A DNA stretch of 64,000 nt from Bacteroidota bacterium (GCA_016124755.1 WGNA01000022.1:35900-99899); one strand, 5' to 3'. Counted from the stretch's first letter, positions 33,671 through 42,693 are shown. Numbers and translations are program-made. The notes: generated by a model from the letters alone, not told the origin.

Positions 33671-34600
33671 ATGAAACTCATTCGTGAAATTGCCTGGTTT
33701 CTGGGCGATTTTTCTCCAACCGAAAGGCGGGGCATGTTGCTCTTGTCTGTTCTTATTTTTCTGATTAATGGTGCTCGCATCGCCTGGCCTTTGGTATTTC
33801 CACCGCCGGAAATTGAATTTAAGTACTTAAATAAAGACGAAGCTTTTCGCAGGTTGGAAGTTCAGGAACAGGAATCTCTAAAAGGAAAAAATCCGGTTTT
33901 ATTTATTACGAATTCTTTTAACCCCAATAAAACGAAGGCAGTTGAATTTCGGGAAATGGGTTTTTCTTCTCAGCGTATACATGCCATCTTTACATACAAA
34001 TCGGAGAAGGGCTTTTTTAATTCTGTTTCCGATTTTTTATCGATTGATGATTTTAGTGCAAAAGAGGAAAATCTGTTACAGAAGTTTGTGGATTTACGAT
34101 GGGACAGGGAAACATTAACGGAAACAGTAACGGAAACGGTAACTGTAACGGAAACGGAAACAGGAACAGTAACAGGAACGGGAAAAGATTTTCGAAAGCC
34201 GGAGCTTAAACCTGTTAATATTAATTCGGCTTCAATTGCCGATCTCACTCAGTTTAACGGAATTGGAAATTTGTTAGCCGAACGAATAATTCGCTTCCGG
34301 GATAAACTCGGTGGATTTTATTCTCCAAATCAATTGTATGAAGTGTACCATCTCGATTCGGCTGTGGTGAGTTTTGTTAAACCCTATTTAAAAAATTTCG
34401 GGGTGAAACAATTCATAAATATTAATACAACAAATGCAGACTCGATGGCGAAACATCCGTACATCGGAAAATATTTAGCCAACCGAATAATTAAATATCA
34501 CGAACAACATGGTATTTTTAATAAACCGGAAGAGTTGCTGAACATTTACGGTGTTACTCCGGAATTATATGAAAAACTAAAACCGTATTTAAAACTATAA
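33671..34600 (+). CDS. Membrane-anchored helix-hairpin-helix (ComEA-like) protein
   Basis: The 309-residue protein has an N-terminal membrane helix (MLLLSVLIFLINGARIAWPL) and then three helix-hairpin-helix-like modules: FNPNKTKAVEFREMGFSSQR (about 80-130), VNINSASIADLTQFNGIGNL (about 180-240) and ININTTNADSMAKHPYIGKY (about 250-309). Such modules bind DNA without sequence specificity, as in competence protein ComEA. A periplasmic DNA-binding role is therefore plausible but unproven. Between modules 1 and 2 a Thr/Glu/Val low-complexity run is encoded by imperfect GGAAAC-type hexamer repeats. A hairpin sits against the start codon. Confidence 0.8.
   Translation: MKLIREIAWFLGDFSPTERRGMLLLSVLIFLINGARIAWPLVFPPPEIEFKYLNKDEAFRRLEVQEQESLKGKNPVLFITNSFNPNKTKAVEFREMGFSSQRIHAIFTYKSEKGFFNSVSDFLSIDDFSAKEENLLQKFVDLRWDRETLTETVTETVTVTETETGTVTGTGKDFRKPELKPVNINSASIADLTQFNGIGNLLAERIIRFRDKLGGFYSPNQLYEVYHLDSAVVSFVKPYLKNFGVKQFININTTNADSMAKHPYIGKYLANRIIKYHEQHGIFNKPEELLNIYGVTPELYEKLKPYLKL
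34116..34182 (+). repeat. Hexamer microsatellite-like tract coding for a Thr/Glu/Val/Gly linker
   Basis: Imperfect tandem units of GGAAAC, GGTAAC and GGAACA encode alternating Thr with Glu, Val or Gly at about residues 149-170 of the HhH protein. Gain or loss of a 6-bp unit would keep the frame and change linker length. Confidence 0.65.
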
Positions 34601-34670
34601 ATGCTTCACCGAATTCATACAATAAGATTAATAATTGGATTAGTTGCCGAAGTGTGATACCTAAATTCTT

Positions 34671-34850
34671 TTCTTCTTACTTTTTTCTTGATAAAAAAGT
34701 AAGCAAAAAATCAAGTCGGAAAGAAAGCTGCCCAAGCGCCCTTTCTCATTTGTTGAAAATCTGGGAAAGAAGTGTCAAGCACTTTCCCGATTTTCTACCA
34801 AATGACAAATTCCCGCCGGGGCTATCCCGCCTTTCCGACTGCCCACCCAC
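34671..34850. repeat. Dispersed structured repeat, copy A
   Basis: It starts with overlapping inverted repeats (ACTTTTTT / AAAAAAGT, and CTTGAT / ATCAAG). A long imperfect stem then runs from TCATTTGTTGAAAATC to GATTTTCTACCAAATGA, with apex GGGAAA / TTTCCC and GTG / CAC. An outer 10-bp perfect pair (AGTCGGAAAG near 34714, CTTTCCGACT near 34831) encloses it all. The first ~138 bp are almost identical to 63861-64000. The 3' boundary is approximate. It fills the 350-bp gap between the HhH gene and gldB; short frames inside it are not genes. Confidence 0.85.
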
Positions 34851-34951
34851 GCGTTCCTACTCAGACACCATTCTCCGCTTCGCCTGATTTAACTTGATCA
34901 TGCTCTGAACAAAAAATGGTGTTTCCAGACGGAGAATCATTAAACTATAAA

Positions 34952-35998
34952 TCAGGGACGATATCCCGAACCTTTTAAAATCTTGTCGGAATCTTTTTCG
35001 TCCATCAACTGTTTTAAACTTACCTCCGGATTTTTCTCCATGTACTTACGCACGATTTGCCAACCGGCCCAAACGGCAATCATCGGTGGCGAATCCGGTG
35101 GAACATTCATGCCTTTTGAAAATGGACCATCGGTGAGAATGCCGGAGAATTTCTGATACTCATTAGAATACAACAAATCGTTGCTCACTATGTGATTCCA
35201 GATCTGACCTTCGTTGTGTTCGCACCATTCAATTTTTCCTTTTGCATATCCGATCTTTAAGGAATCTGCCATGTCGGGCAGCAACAAATCCATTGCATAC
35301 AAAATCTTCCCTTCGTAAATCATCTGATTGAGAAGTCGGCGATCGTTATCATCGATTTCAAATTCTTTCAGCAACCAGGCTTTCACCGCATTCGGAACAA
35401 TGTAATCCCTTCTGCATCGGTTGATTTTATATTGAGGAAATGTCTGAAGATTAGGAGAATAATACGGTTCGAAATCAGTGCCGAGGTACATGTCGAGTCC
35501 GATGGCAAGTGTTTCGTCGGAAGTAGCAGTCGCTGCTGAAAAAGGAGCCATAAAAGTGACGAGTCTCGGAATCGTTCGTTTCGGGAAATAATAATGAAAA
35601 TAGGTAAACGCCTTACTGAGTTCCTTCTCTTCCTTTTTTAAATCCGGATATTTCTTCTGAATGTTCGCATACAAATCCTGCATGTCTTTGTTGGATGTGA
35701 ATTCCACAAAACCGCGTGCAGATTCTTGCGGCGGAACATAACCTTCGCCGGTTACCGGACCCATAATCTGGGTTTTGTACTGAAGAATAAAGAGAGTATC
35801 GAGCAGATCGAGAGCAACGTATTCCTCAGGCGATCGCACACTCATAATATCATCTTCGAGCCGGTTGATTTTTAATTTGACCTCCGAGCCTTTAACATCC
35901 GGGTGTTTTCTCGGATCTTTTTTACACCCCGGAAATGTGAACAGAATTGCGCTGGCAGCAATCGCCAACACTAACCGGATTCTGTTTTTTTTTACCAT
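34952..35998 (-). CDS. gldB: Gliding motility lipoprotein GldB
   Basis: From the ATG at 35998 the protein is 348 residues, with a lipoprotein signal (LVLAIAASAILFTFPGC, Cys25, a slightly atypical lipobox). The mature body (RLEDDIMSVRSPEEYVALDL, FTYFHYYFPKRTIPRLVTFM, DMYLGTDFEPYYSPNLQTFP, YRRDYIVPNAV-like CRRDYIVPNAVKAWLL, PPMIAVWAGWQIVRKYMEKN) matches GldB. GldB is needed for flavobacterial gliding, with a poorly known mechanism. nadE is nearby, as in Flavobacterium where nadE-gldB-gldC cluster, but gldC is not adjacent. A GTG at 36022 is in frame but overlaps the predicted -7 box. Confidence 0.9.
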   Translation of the reverse strand: MVKKNRIRLVLAIAASAILFTFPGCKKDPRKHPDVKGSEVKLKINRLEDDIMSVRSPEEYVALDLLDTLFILQYKTQIMGPVTGEGYVPPQESARGFVEFTSNKDMQDLYANIQKKYPDLKKEEKELSKAFTYFHYYFPKRTIPRLVTFMAPFSAATATSDETLAIGLDMYLGTDFEPYYSPNLQTFPQYKINRCRRDYIVPNAVKAWLLKEFEIDDNDRRLLNQMIYEGKILYAMDLLLPDMADSLKIGYAKGKIEWCEHNEGQIWNHIVSNDLLYSNEYQKFSGILTDGPFSKGMNVPPDSPPMIAVWAGWQIVRKYMEKNPEVSLKQLMDEKDSDKILKGSGYRP

Positions 35999-36021
35999 TT
36001 TTGTCCCACCATTGAAGTCCA

Positions 36022-36029
36022 CAAAAGTA
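36022..36029 (-). promoter_or_regulatory. Predicted -7 box for gldB, overlapping the divergent gene start
   Basis: The minus-strand TACTTTTG fits TAnnTTTG, 23 bp before the gldB ATG. Its first base pair is also the first base of the ATG of the divergent barrel gene at 36029. Confidence 0.45.
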
Positions 36030-36769
36030 TGAACTTGAAAAGAACCATCATCGTATGTCTCACGTGCATGTTCAGCATTCTCTGGGCATCCGGCGCTCAG
36101 GCACAGGACCAGAGATTTCGCATCGGACTGAAATGTTCGGGGAATCTGAGTTGGATCGCACCGGTTACCAAGAATATTAAAAAGGATGGTTCAGGACTTG
36201 GACTGAGTTACGGATTGATGGGAGATTACAATTTCCAGAAGTACTATTCTCTTTCGGCAGAATTGCTCTTCACCAATATTTCCGGTGGAATTCAATATAC
36301 CGATTTGCTGAAGTACACCGGAACGCAGGGAACCCAATCGTATCAGAATGTTCACTACAATTTTCATTTTAAATATCTTCAACTTCCGGTTGCTCTGAAA
36401 TTTAAAACACGCGAATTCGGATATATTACCTATTGGGCACAATTCGGTTTGGCACCTTCGATTCTTATGTCGGCCACCGCAGATATCGTAGATAGTCGGT
36501 ATCCTGCCGACTGGGGTGACGACGCCAGCGGGATCCGGGTTAATAAACCGGAAGACGATATTTATCAGTTCGACAATTTCAACGACAAAATATTTTTCAT
36601 GAGACTTCCGCTGATTATCGGAGGAGGTATAGAATACAGCATTTCCGGCAACACTTCACTGTATACCGGAATACGACTCGATAATAACTTTTTGAACATC
36701 TTTCAGGCAGATAAATACACCACTGCCAAAAACCATTACGTTGGTTTACATCTCGGAGTCTTCTTCTGA
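36029..36769 (+). CDS. Outer-membrane beta-barrel protein (PorT-like family)
   Basis: The 246-residue protein has a signal peptide (TCMFSILWASGAQAQ) and a mature part of alternating amphipathic strands, including RFRIGLKCSGNLSWIAPVTK, GLMGDYNFQKYYSLSAELLF, FKYLQLPVALKFKTREFGYI and YVGLHLGVFF. It ends in Phe as outer-membrane barrels do. Strand count and length suit an eight-stranded PorT/OMP_b-brl_2 barrel. PorT itself is a T9SS component of similar size, so this could be PorT, but the family contains many paralogues and I cannot separate them by eye. It is divergent from gldB and 17 bp before nadE. Confidence 0.75.
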   Translation: MNLKRTIIVCLTCMFSILWASGAQAQDQRFRIGLKCSGNLSWIAPVTKNIKKDGSGLGLSYGLMGDYNFQKYYSLSAELLFTNISGGIQYTDLLKYTGTQGTQSYQNVHYNFHFKYLQLPVALKFKTREFGYITYWAQFGLAPSILMSATADIVDSRYPADWGDDASGIRVNKPEDDIYQFDNFNDKIFFMRLPLIIGGGIEYSISGNTSLYTGIRLDNNFLNIFQADKYTTAKNHYVGLHLGVFF

Positions 36770-36786
36770 TTCCGCTAATCGTATTA

Positions 36787-38424
36787 ATGAAAATTGCTTT
36801 AAGTCAGCTCAATTACACCATCGGTGATCTCGAGGGTAATATCGGGCTCATGTGTAAACAGATCGATCGGGCAGAAGCTGAAGGCGCCGAACTCATTGTT
36901 TTTTCGGAACTCAGCATTTGCGGTTATATACCCAAAGACAAACTCAATTACAACAGCTTTATCGAGCGTTGTGAAATGGCGATTGAACAACTCGCCCGCT
37001 ACAAGCCCAACATTGGAGTGATCATCGGAGCCCCGTTGCTCTCCGGATTGGAAAACGGCAAACATCTTCGTAATGCCGCGCTCTTGTTGCACGCCGGAAA
37101 GATTCAAAACACGGTTTACAAAACACTTCTTCCTACCTACGACATCTTCGACGAATACCGGTATTTCGAACCCAACACAGATTTTCATTTAGTCCATTTT
37201 AAAGGTGTTGACATAGCACTTACGATTTGTGAAGATTTGTGGAATCTGGAAAATCCGGGTTTGTATCCGGTTAATCCGATGGACAAACTCGCAGAACTGA
37301 AACCGGATCTGATGATCAACATTTCGGGTTCACCGTATTCGTATAACCATGTGGAAGATCGCCGCGAACGCATGACGAACAATGCACGTCATTACGGACT
37401 TCCGTTAATTTATGTAAATCAGGTTGGCGCCAATACCGAGATTCTGTTCGACGGCGGTTCACTGTTTATTGATCGCCACGGAAATATTTGCGAAGAGCTT
37501 TCCTCTTTTGTTGAGGATTTTCGGATTGTAAACTGGAACGGAGAAGGAGAGTACAGCCGCGACCAGAGTGATTTTGGAGACGACGATATGCGAATGATTC
37601 ACGAAGCCATTGTGATGGGAGTTCGGGATTACTTCGAAAAGATGGGTTTTAAAAAGGCATTGCTCGGTTCTTCCGGCGGAATCGATTCGGCACTTGTTAA
37701 TGCAATTGCCGTCGAGGCTTTAGGTGCCGATCGCGTGCATACGGTAATGATGCCTTCCAAATTTTCTTCCGAAGGTTCGGTTACCGATGCGGTAGAACTC
37801 GCCAAAAATCTGGGCTGCACCTACGAAATTCTTCCGATTCAACCCATGGTAGATTCGGTTAATTCGACTTTGATCGATTCGTTTACCGGCAAACAACCGG
37901 ATGTTACCGAAGAGAATATTCAGGCCAGGAGCCGTGGACTTTTGTTAATGGCCATCAGTAATAAATTTGGTCATATCCTGCTCAACACGAGTAATAAAAG
38001 TGAGACTGCTGTAGGTTATGCCACACTTTACGGCGACATGTGCGGAGGTCTTTCACCCATCGGCGATTTGTATAAAACGCAGGTTTATGAAATGGCGCGG
38101 TACATCAACCGGAACGGGGAAATAATACCGGAAGTCATTATCACGAAAGCGCCTTCTGCAGAGCTTCGACCCGATCAGAAAGACAGCGATTCGCTTCCGC
38201 AATACGACCTTTTAGACCGGATTTTAGCCCTTTATATTGAAGAGCAAAAAGGCTGGCAGGAAATTGTTCGGGCAGGTTATGATGCGGAAGTTGTGCGGAA
38301 AGTTGTGAAGCTCGTCGACCGAAATGAATACAAGCGATTTCAGGCCGCACCAATTCTGAGAATCTCGCACAGAGCATTTGGTTTCGGAAGACAAATGCCA
38401 TTGGTCGCGCATTACTACAACTGA
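36787..38424 (+). CDS. nadE: Glutamine-dependent NAD+ synthetase
   Basis: The 545-residue, two-domain enzyme has a nitrilase-type glutaminase domain (about 1-255) with the catalytic triad Glu41 (VFSELSICGY), Lys112 (YKTLLPTYDI) and Cys148 (LTICEDLWN). The NAD synthetase domain (about 265-545) has the PP-loop LGSSGGIDSAL at about 293-303. It converts nicotinic acid adenine dinucleotide, ATP and glutamine to NAD+. The start ATG at 36787 is clear. The neighbourhood with gldB is a flavobacterial trait. It is followed after 1 bp by an aldose epimerase-like gene. Confidence 0.96.
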   Translation: MKIALSQLNYTIGDLEGNIGLMCKQIDRAEAEGAELIVFSELSICGYIPKDKLNYNSFIERCEMAIEQLARYKPNIGVIIGAPLLSGLENGKHLRNAALLLHAGKIQNTVYKTLLPTYDIFDEYRYFEPNTDFHLVHFKGVDIALTICEDLWNLENPGLYPVNPMDKLAELKPDLMINISGSPYSYNHVEDRRERMTNNARHYGLPLIYVNQVGANTEILFDGGSLFIDRHGNICEELSSFVEDFRIVNWNGEGEYSRDQSDFGDDDMRMIHEAIVMGVRDYFEKMGFKKALLGSSGGIDSALVNAIAVEALGADRVHTVMMPSKFSSEGSVTDAVELAKNLGCTYEILPIQPMVDSVNSTLIDSFTGKQPDVTEENIQARSRGLLLMAISNKFGHILLNTSNKSETAVGYATLYGDMCGGLSPIGDLYKTQVYEMARYINRNGEIIPEVIITKAPSAELRPDQKDSDSLPQYDLLDRILALYIEEQKGWQEIVRAGYDAEVVRKVVKLVDRNEYKRFQAAPILRISHRAFGFGRQMPLVAHYYN

Positions 38425-38425
38425 A

Positions 38426-39274
38426 ATGATTGAACTATCCAATGAATTTATCTACACCCGGATTAATCCGTTTGGTGCGGAATTATCCTCTCTCTTCGAT
38501 CGCAAAAACAATCGTGAGCTTCTTTGGCAAGCCGGAGAACTTTGGCCGCGACACGCTCCGAATCTGTTCCCGATAGTTGGTGAACTAAAAGATCAGCAGT
38601 ATTCCTACAAAGGAAAATCGTACACAATGGGTCGACACGGTTTTGCACGAAACCTCGGATATTCGGTTCTCGATCAGGATGAAACCTCAGTAGTTCTTTC
38701 TATTAAAGACAATGAAGAAACCCGGAAATCATATCCGTTTCAATTTGAATTTCTCGTGATTTATCGCCTTAATGAAAAAGTGCTGGAACAGGAATACTTG
38801 GTGGAAAATACATCCGACAGCGAAACTTTATGGTTCAGTTTCGGAGCACATCCGGCATTTAATACATCAGACAATTTCGATTTTTCATTAGAGTGGGAAT
38901 ATCCCGAACACGCGCTTTCGGCATCATTGCAAAACGGATTGCGATCCGGTGAAAGCGAGCAGGTTTTTGAAGGCAACACATTAGCCCTGAAGAAAGGATT
39001 GTTTGATAACGACGCGTTGGTTTTCAGTAATCATCGATCGAGATCAGTTTCGCTGAAAGACGGAAATGGAGAAATTCGTTGCACGTTACGTTTTCCGCAT
39101 TTTCCCTATCTCGGAATCTGGGCAAAACCCGATGCGCCGTATGTGTGTATTGAGCCCTGGATGGGAGTTGCCGACAGCATTAACGCGACCGGCGAGTTAA
39201 CTTCCAAAGAAGGAATCTGTGCTTTGGAACCGGGCGAAAATCTGGGAAGAACGCTGTATTTCGAATTACCTTAA
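38426..39274 (+). CDS. Aldose 1-epimerase family protein (LacX/YeaD-like)
   Basis: Starting at the ATG 1 bp after the nadE stop, the protein is 282 residues. It has the galactose mutarotase-like beta-sandwich pattern: YTRINPFGAELSSLFDRKNN, WPRHAPNLFPIVGELKDQQY, the catalytic-His segment MGRHGFARNLGYSV, SFGAHPAFNT and the late Glu in YVCIEPWMGVADS. These enzymes interconvert sugar anomers; the sugar is unknown. Its stop overlaps the convergent fumarylacetoacetase gene by 9 bp. Longer in-frame starts would lie inside nadE. Confidence 0.88.
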   Translation: MIELSNEFIYTRINPFGAELSSLFDRKNNRELLWQAGELWPRHAPNLFPIVGELKDQQYSYKGKSYTMGRHGFARNLGYSVLDQDETSVVLSIKDNEETRKSYPFQFEFLVIYRLNEKVLEQEYLVENTSDSETLWFSFGAHPAFNTSDNFDFSLEWEYPEHALSASLQNGLRSGESEQVFEGNTLALKKGLFDNDALVFSNHRSRSVSLKDGNGEIRCTLRFPHFPYLGIWAKPDAPYVCIEPWMGVADSINATGELTSKEGICALEPGENLGRTLYFELP

Positions 39275-40513
39275 AGCCGGAAGAATTTTGCCGGAACACT
39301 CACCAAAACCCACAGTGAAGTTTTCGTTTTTGCAAGCAGCTTTCATGGTAATGGTGTCGCCGTCTTCAATGAAAGTGCGGCTTTGTCCGTCTTTTAAAAC
39401 TATCTGATTTTTGCCGCCCCAGCTAAGTTCCAGCATGCTTCCAAAACTGCCGTTATCCGGTCCGCTGATGGTTCCGCTCGCCATCATATCTCCGATGCGA
39501 ACATTGCAACCATTAACTGTATGATGGGCTAATTGCTGCGCCATGCTCCAGTACATGTATTTGAAATTCGAATGGCAGATGGAAGATTCTTCTCCGCCTT
39601 CGGGAGTTAAACTCACTTCGAGTTGTATATCGAAATTGTGATTTCCCGTTTGCTGCAAATACGGAAGTACCGGAGGATTTTGTTCAACGCTTCCGGTTCT
39701 GAATGGCTCAAGCGCTTCCATGGTAACAATCCACGGTGAAATAGTAGAGGCGAAATTTTTAGCCAGAAAAGGGCCGAGCGGAACATATTCCCATGTTTGA
39801 ATATCACGTGCGCTCCAGTCGTTGAAAACCACCATTCCGAAAATGTGTTCTTCGGCTTTATCGACAGGAATGGGTTCACCGAGTTTGTTTTCCGAACCAA
39901 CGATAAACGCCATTTCAAGTTCGTAATCCAATCGTTTGCTCGGACCGAAAACCGGTGCATCGGATCCGGGAGGTTTGGTTTGTCCGTTCGGTCTTCGTAC
40001 ATCGGTTCCGGAAATAACAATGGAACTCGCTCGTCCGTGATAACCTACCGGAAGGTGTCGCCAATTGGGAAGAAGCGCATTCTCCGGGTCTCGGAACATC
40101 TTGCCGACATTGGTCGCGTGTTCGATGCTGGAATAAAAATCTGTATAGTCACCAATGTGAACCGGCACGTAGAATTTCGCTTTCGGTCGGTCAACCAACG
40201 CTTCATTTTGGTTTTGGGCTAATGCAGAATTGGCATCAGATAATTGTTCCTGCAACCATTTTCGCAGAGCAGACCAATTGGATTTTCCCGTGGCGATGAA
40301 GTCGTTTAAAACCGGTTGAGAAAAAACATTAGTGTCGAAAGAAAGAGAACTCAGCAAACTTTTTTCGGCACAAAATCTAAGATCGATAATGTAATCACCG
40401 ATCGCTACACCCGGCGTTGGGCCGTTTCGGTGAAACATGCCGAAAGGCAGATTGTACATCGAAAAATTGTGGTGATCGTCAACATTCAACCAGTTCTTCA
40501 TCTTCATTTCCAT
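39266..40513 (-). CDS. fahA: Fumarylacetoacetase
   Basis: The 415-residue enzyme matches FAH length. An N-terminal SH3-like domain (NFSMYNLPFGMFHRNGPTPG) precedes the catalytic fold, with the calcium-site motif DYTDFYSSIEHATNVGKMFR, the YHGRASSIVISGTDVRRPNG region, ELEMAFIVG, and the GDMMASGTISGPD segment. It cleaves fumarylacetoacetate to fumarate and acetoacetate, the last step of tyrosine degradation. Other genes of the pathway are not adjacent. The start is followed within a few codons by further Met residues, so the exact initiator is uncertain. Upstream lies TATCTTCG, a near-consensus -7 box. Confidence 0.95.
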   Translation of the reverse strand: MEMKMKNWLNVDDHHNFSMYNLPFGMFHRNGPTPGVAIGDYIIDLRFCAEKSLLSSLSFDTNVFSQPVLNDFIATGKSNWSALRKWLQEQLSDANSALAQNQNEALVDRPKAKFYVPVHIGDYTDFYSSIEHATNVGKMFRDPENALLPNWRHLPVGYHGRASSIVISGTDVRRPNGQTKPPGSDAPVFGPSKRLDYELEMAFIVGSENKLGEPIPVDKAEEHIFGMVVFNDWSARDIQTWEYVPLGPFLAKNFASTISPWIVTMEALEPFRTGSVEQNPPVLPYLQQTGNHNFDIQLEVSLTPEGGEESSICHSNFKYMYWSMAQQLAHHTVNGCNVRIGDMMASGTISGPDNGSFGSMLELSWGGKNQIVLKDGQSRTFIEDGDTITMKAACKNENFTVGFGECSGKILPALR

Positions 40514-40573
40514 TTGGCCGCGAAGATAGTCTTCACATTATTTCTGAACAGAATCTCAGGTATAAAGCCGGAG

Positions 40574-40581
40574 TATATTTG
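40574..40581 (+). promoter_or_regulatory. Predicted -7 box for pyrD; possibly leaderless
   Basis: TATATTTG is an exact TAnnTTTG match, 2 nt before a GTG (40584) and 5 nt before the ATG (40587). Transcription would begin at about the ATG. Confidence 0.45.
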
Positions 40582-40583
40582 CC

Positions 40584-41633
40584 GTGATGTACGCCCTTAT
40601 TAAAAAAATCCTGTTTTTGTTTCCGGCAGAAACGGCCCACCATCTTACCACTTCAACACTCGTTTTTCTGAGAAAGTCGGGATTACTGAGGCCGCTCATT
40701 TCAGCTTGGATCGGGAAACCGGTTGAAAATCCGGTTGAGGTAATGGGGCTGAAATTCAGAAACCCGGCAGGACTTGCAGCCGGTTTTGATAAAGACGCTG
40801 CGTACCTTAAAGAAATGGAAATTCTCGGTTTTGGCTTTGTGGAAGTGGGAACCGTAACACCTTTAGCACAAAGCGGAAATCCGAAACCGCGATTGTTCCG
40901 TCTGCCAAAAGACGAGGCACTCATTAATCGGATGGGTTTTAATAATAAAGGAGCAGATCAGATGGTTGGCAGACTAAAAAAGTTCCGGCAACAATTTCCG
41001 GATTCCAACCTGATTATTGGTGGCAATATTGGCAAAAACAAGATTACACCGAACGAGGAAGCGGCGAACGATTATGCGATTTGTTATAAAAAGCTTTATC
41101 CGTATGTCGACTATTTTGTGGTGAATGTGAGTTCACCCAACACGCCGAATCTTCGCGAATTGCAGGACAAAGATGCATTAGCCGGAATCTTCAGTCGCAT
41201 TGCAAATGAGCGGAAGGAAATGGAAAATGCGCATCGGGAATTACCGGCGCGACCGGTATTGGTAAAGATCGCTCCGGATAATTCGCCGGAAGCTGTGAAT
41301 GATATTTTAGATCTGGTGAAAGAATTTCAATTGGCCGGAATTGTGGCAACCAACACCACGATATCCAGAAATAATCTCATCAGCATAGAAAAAGAAGTGA
41401 GTGAAATCGGAGCCGGCGGATTGAGTGGAAAACCGGTTTTTAACATGTCGACCGATTGGGTTAAACACATTCGTCACCGTGATCCGGAGGTTATTATAAT
41501 AGGTGTAGGAGGAATTAGATCGGGGCGTGATGCTCAACAAAAAAAGGATGCCGGTGCCAATCTGATACAGGTTTATTCAGGATTTATTTTTACCGGACCG
41601 AAACTTATTAAAGAAGCCGCTTCGGTTCAATAG
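40584..41633 (+). CDS. pyrD: Dihydroorotate dehydrogenase, quinone-dependent (class 2)
   Basis: The 349-residue protein has the hydrophobic N-terminal helix of class 2 enzymes (MMYALIKKILFLFPAETAHH) used for membrane and quinone contact. The FMN TIM-barrel follows: VMGLKFRNPAGLAAGFDKDA, GFVEVGTVTPLAQSGNPKPR, the catalytic Ser region NVSSPNTPNLRELQ, VATNTTISR and IIGVGGIRSGRDAQ. It oxidises dihydroorotate to orotate in pyrimidine synthesis. The start may be GTG 40584 or ATG 40587. The ATG is more likely given the -7 box spacing, a difference of one residue. Confidence 0.96.
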   Translation: MMYALIKKILFLFPAETAHHLTTSTLVFLRKSGLLRPLISAWIGKPVENPVEVMGLKFRNPAGLAAGFDKDAAYLKEMEILGFGFVEVGTVTPLAQSGNPKPRLFRLPKDEALINRMGFNNKGADQMVGRLKKFRQQFPDSNLIIGGNIGKNKITPNEEAANDYAICYKKLYPYVDYFVVNVSSPNTPNLRELQDKDALAGIFSRIANERKEMENAHRELPARPVLVKIAPDNSPEAVNDILDLVKEFQLAGIVATNTTISRNNLISIEKEVSEIGAGGLSGKPVFNMSTDWVKHIRHRDPEVIIIGVGGIRSGRDAQQKKDAGANLIQVYSGFIFTGPKLIKEAASVQ

Positions 41634-41637
41634 TTCA

Positions 41638-42624
41638 TTAAGGCTTAACTTCAGTTGGCAGCTTAATGTGTTCGTGAACTTCTTTTTGCTTATCTCCTTT
41701 TTTGCGCTGTTTTTCAAAAACACCTGTGTAACGACGCGGGTAAAGTTGCATGTCTTTGGCTAAAGAGTCGATACTCTTGGCAGCCGAGTTTAGGTTTACA
41801 TACAAAGCATCGTCGTGAATCAGTTTGCTTAACGATCCATCTCCAAGGTCGATATCTTTTAAAGCGGAATTGAGGTTGTCGAGCGTTTGTTTCGCTTTTT
41901 CGGTTACTTCACCCAATTCAAGTTTTTCTAATTCAGAAGTAGTTTTTTCTAAAGACGCAATCATGGCGGAAATTCTCGGAGCGTCTGTTTTTAGTTCTTT
42001 GGTAATAAAATTAATGTTCCCGATAATTTCATCGAGCTTTTCGCCTTTACCTTTTAATACCTGATTCAGATTTTGAGCGGTGGTTTTAAATTCATTCAGG
42101 GCTCCGCTCAGGTCGTTTAAAGTGGATTGAAGATTTACATCGGTAAGAGAAGTGTCCATCTTGCTCAAAACCGTTTTTACTTTTTCGCTCAATGGCGTAA
42201 GAACATTGGTAAGAGCCTGAGCCATTCCGGCATCTCTCGCAGAAATTAATGTATCACCGTCCTGGGCTAGTTTATTATAATTCGTGTCGAGCATTAATTC
42301 AATGGCTTTACTGCCAAGGAGGTCGTTGTTGGTAATTTTTAAAATGGAATTTCTGGGAACTATAATTTCATTTGGAATGGTGATGCTCACAATTAGTTTG
42401 AGCGTTTTCTGATCCATGGTTACACTGTTAACCTGCCCGATTTTATAACCGTTAATCAACACGGGATTCGAGCGGAATAAGCCGTCGACCTGATCGTAAA
42501 CTGCGTAATAGGTTTTATTTTTTGAGAACAGCGATTCGCCCTTCATAAAGTTGTATCCCACAATCATAATGGTAATGGCAAGGGCAGCCAGAACCCCAAC
42601 TTTCGTCTCATTAGAAATCTTCAT
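41638..42624 (-). CDS. MCE (MlaD) family lipid-transport protein
   Basis: From the ATG at 42624 the protein is 328 residues. The N-terminal membrane helix (VGVLAALAITIMIVGYNFM) is followed by one MCE domain (about 35-115; YYAVYDQVDGLFRSNPVLIN, GYKIGQVNSV, LLGSKAIELML) and a long helical region (about 130-290) ending in a basic tail. MCE proteins form hexameric rings or tubes carrying phospholipid between membranes. In Bacteroidota the gene commonly sits beside an amidase and LptD, as here. A start at 42651 is in frame, but a -7 box overlaps it. No ATPase or permease partner is in the window. Confidence 0.88.
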   Translation of the reverse strand: MKISNETKVGVLAALAITIMIVGYNFMKGESLFSKNKTYYAVYDQVDGLFRSNPVLINGYKIGQVNSVTMDQKTLKLIVSITIPNEIIVPRNSILKITNNDLLGSKAIELMLDTNYNKLAQDGDTLISARDAGMAQALTNVLTPLSEKVKTVLSKMDTSLTDVNLQSTLNDLSGALNEFKTTAQNLNQVLKGKGEKLDEIIGNINFITKELKTDAPRISAMIASLEKTTSELEKLELGEVTEKAKQTLDNLNSALKDIDLGDGSLSKLIHDDALYVNLNSAAKSIDSLAKDMQLYPRRYTGVFEKQRKKGDKQKEVHEHIKLPTEVKP

Positions 42625-42648
42625 GCAACTGCTTTGGATTTGAACGCC

Positions 42649-42656
42649 CAAAAATA
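42649..42656 (-). promoter_or_regulatory. Predicted -7 box for the MCE gene
   Basis: The minus-strand TATTTTTG matches TAnnTTTG, 24 bp before the ATG at 42624. This supports the shorter start. Confidence 0.4.
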
Positions 42657-42693
42657 GACATTCAACCTGAGAGGCACCGGAAGCGAAGAAGGG

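Noticed and set aside
34654..34887. 77-codon frame inside the dispersed repeat
   Set aside because: It is dictated by the repeat sequence and inverted repeats, and has no protein-like features.
42635..42650. GGATTTGAACGCCC string resembling a tRNA T-arm on the minus strand
   Set aside because: No acceptor stem, anticodon arm or discriminator can be folded around it, and it lies in the MCE gene promoter region.
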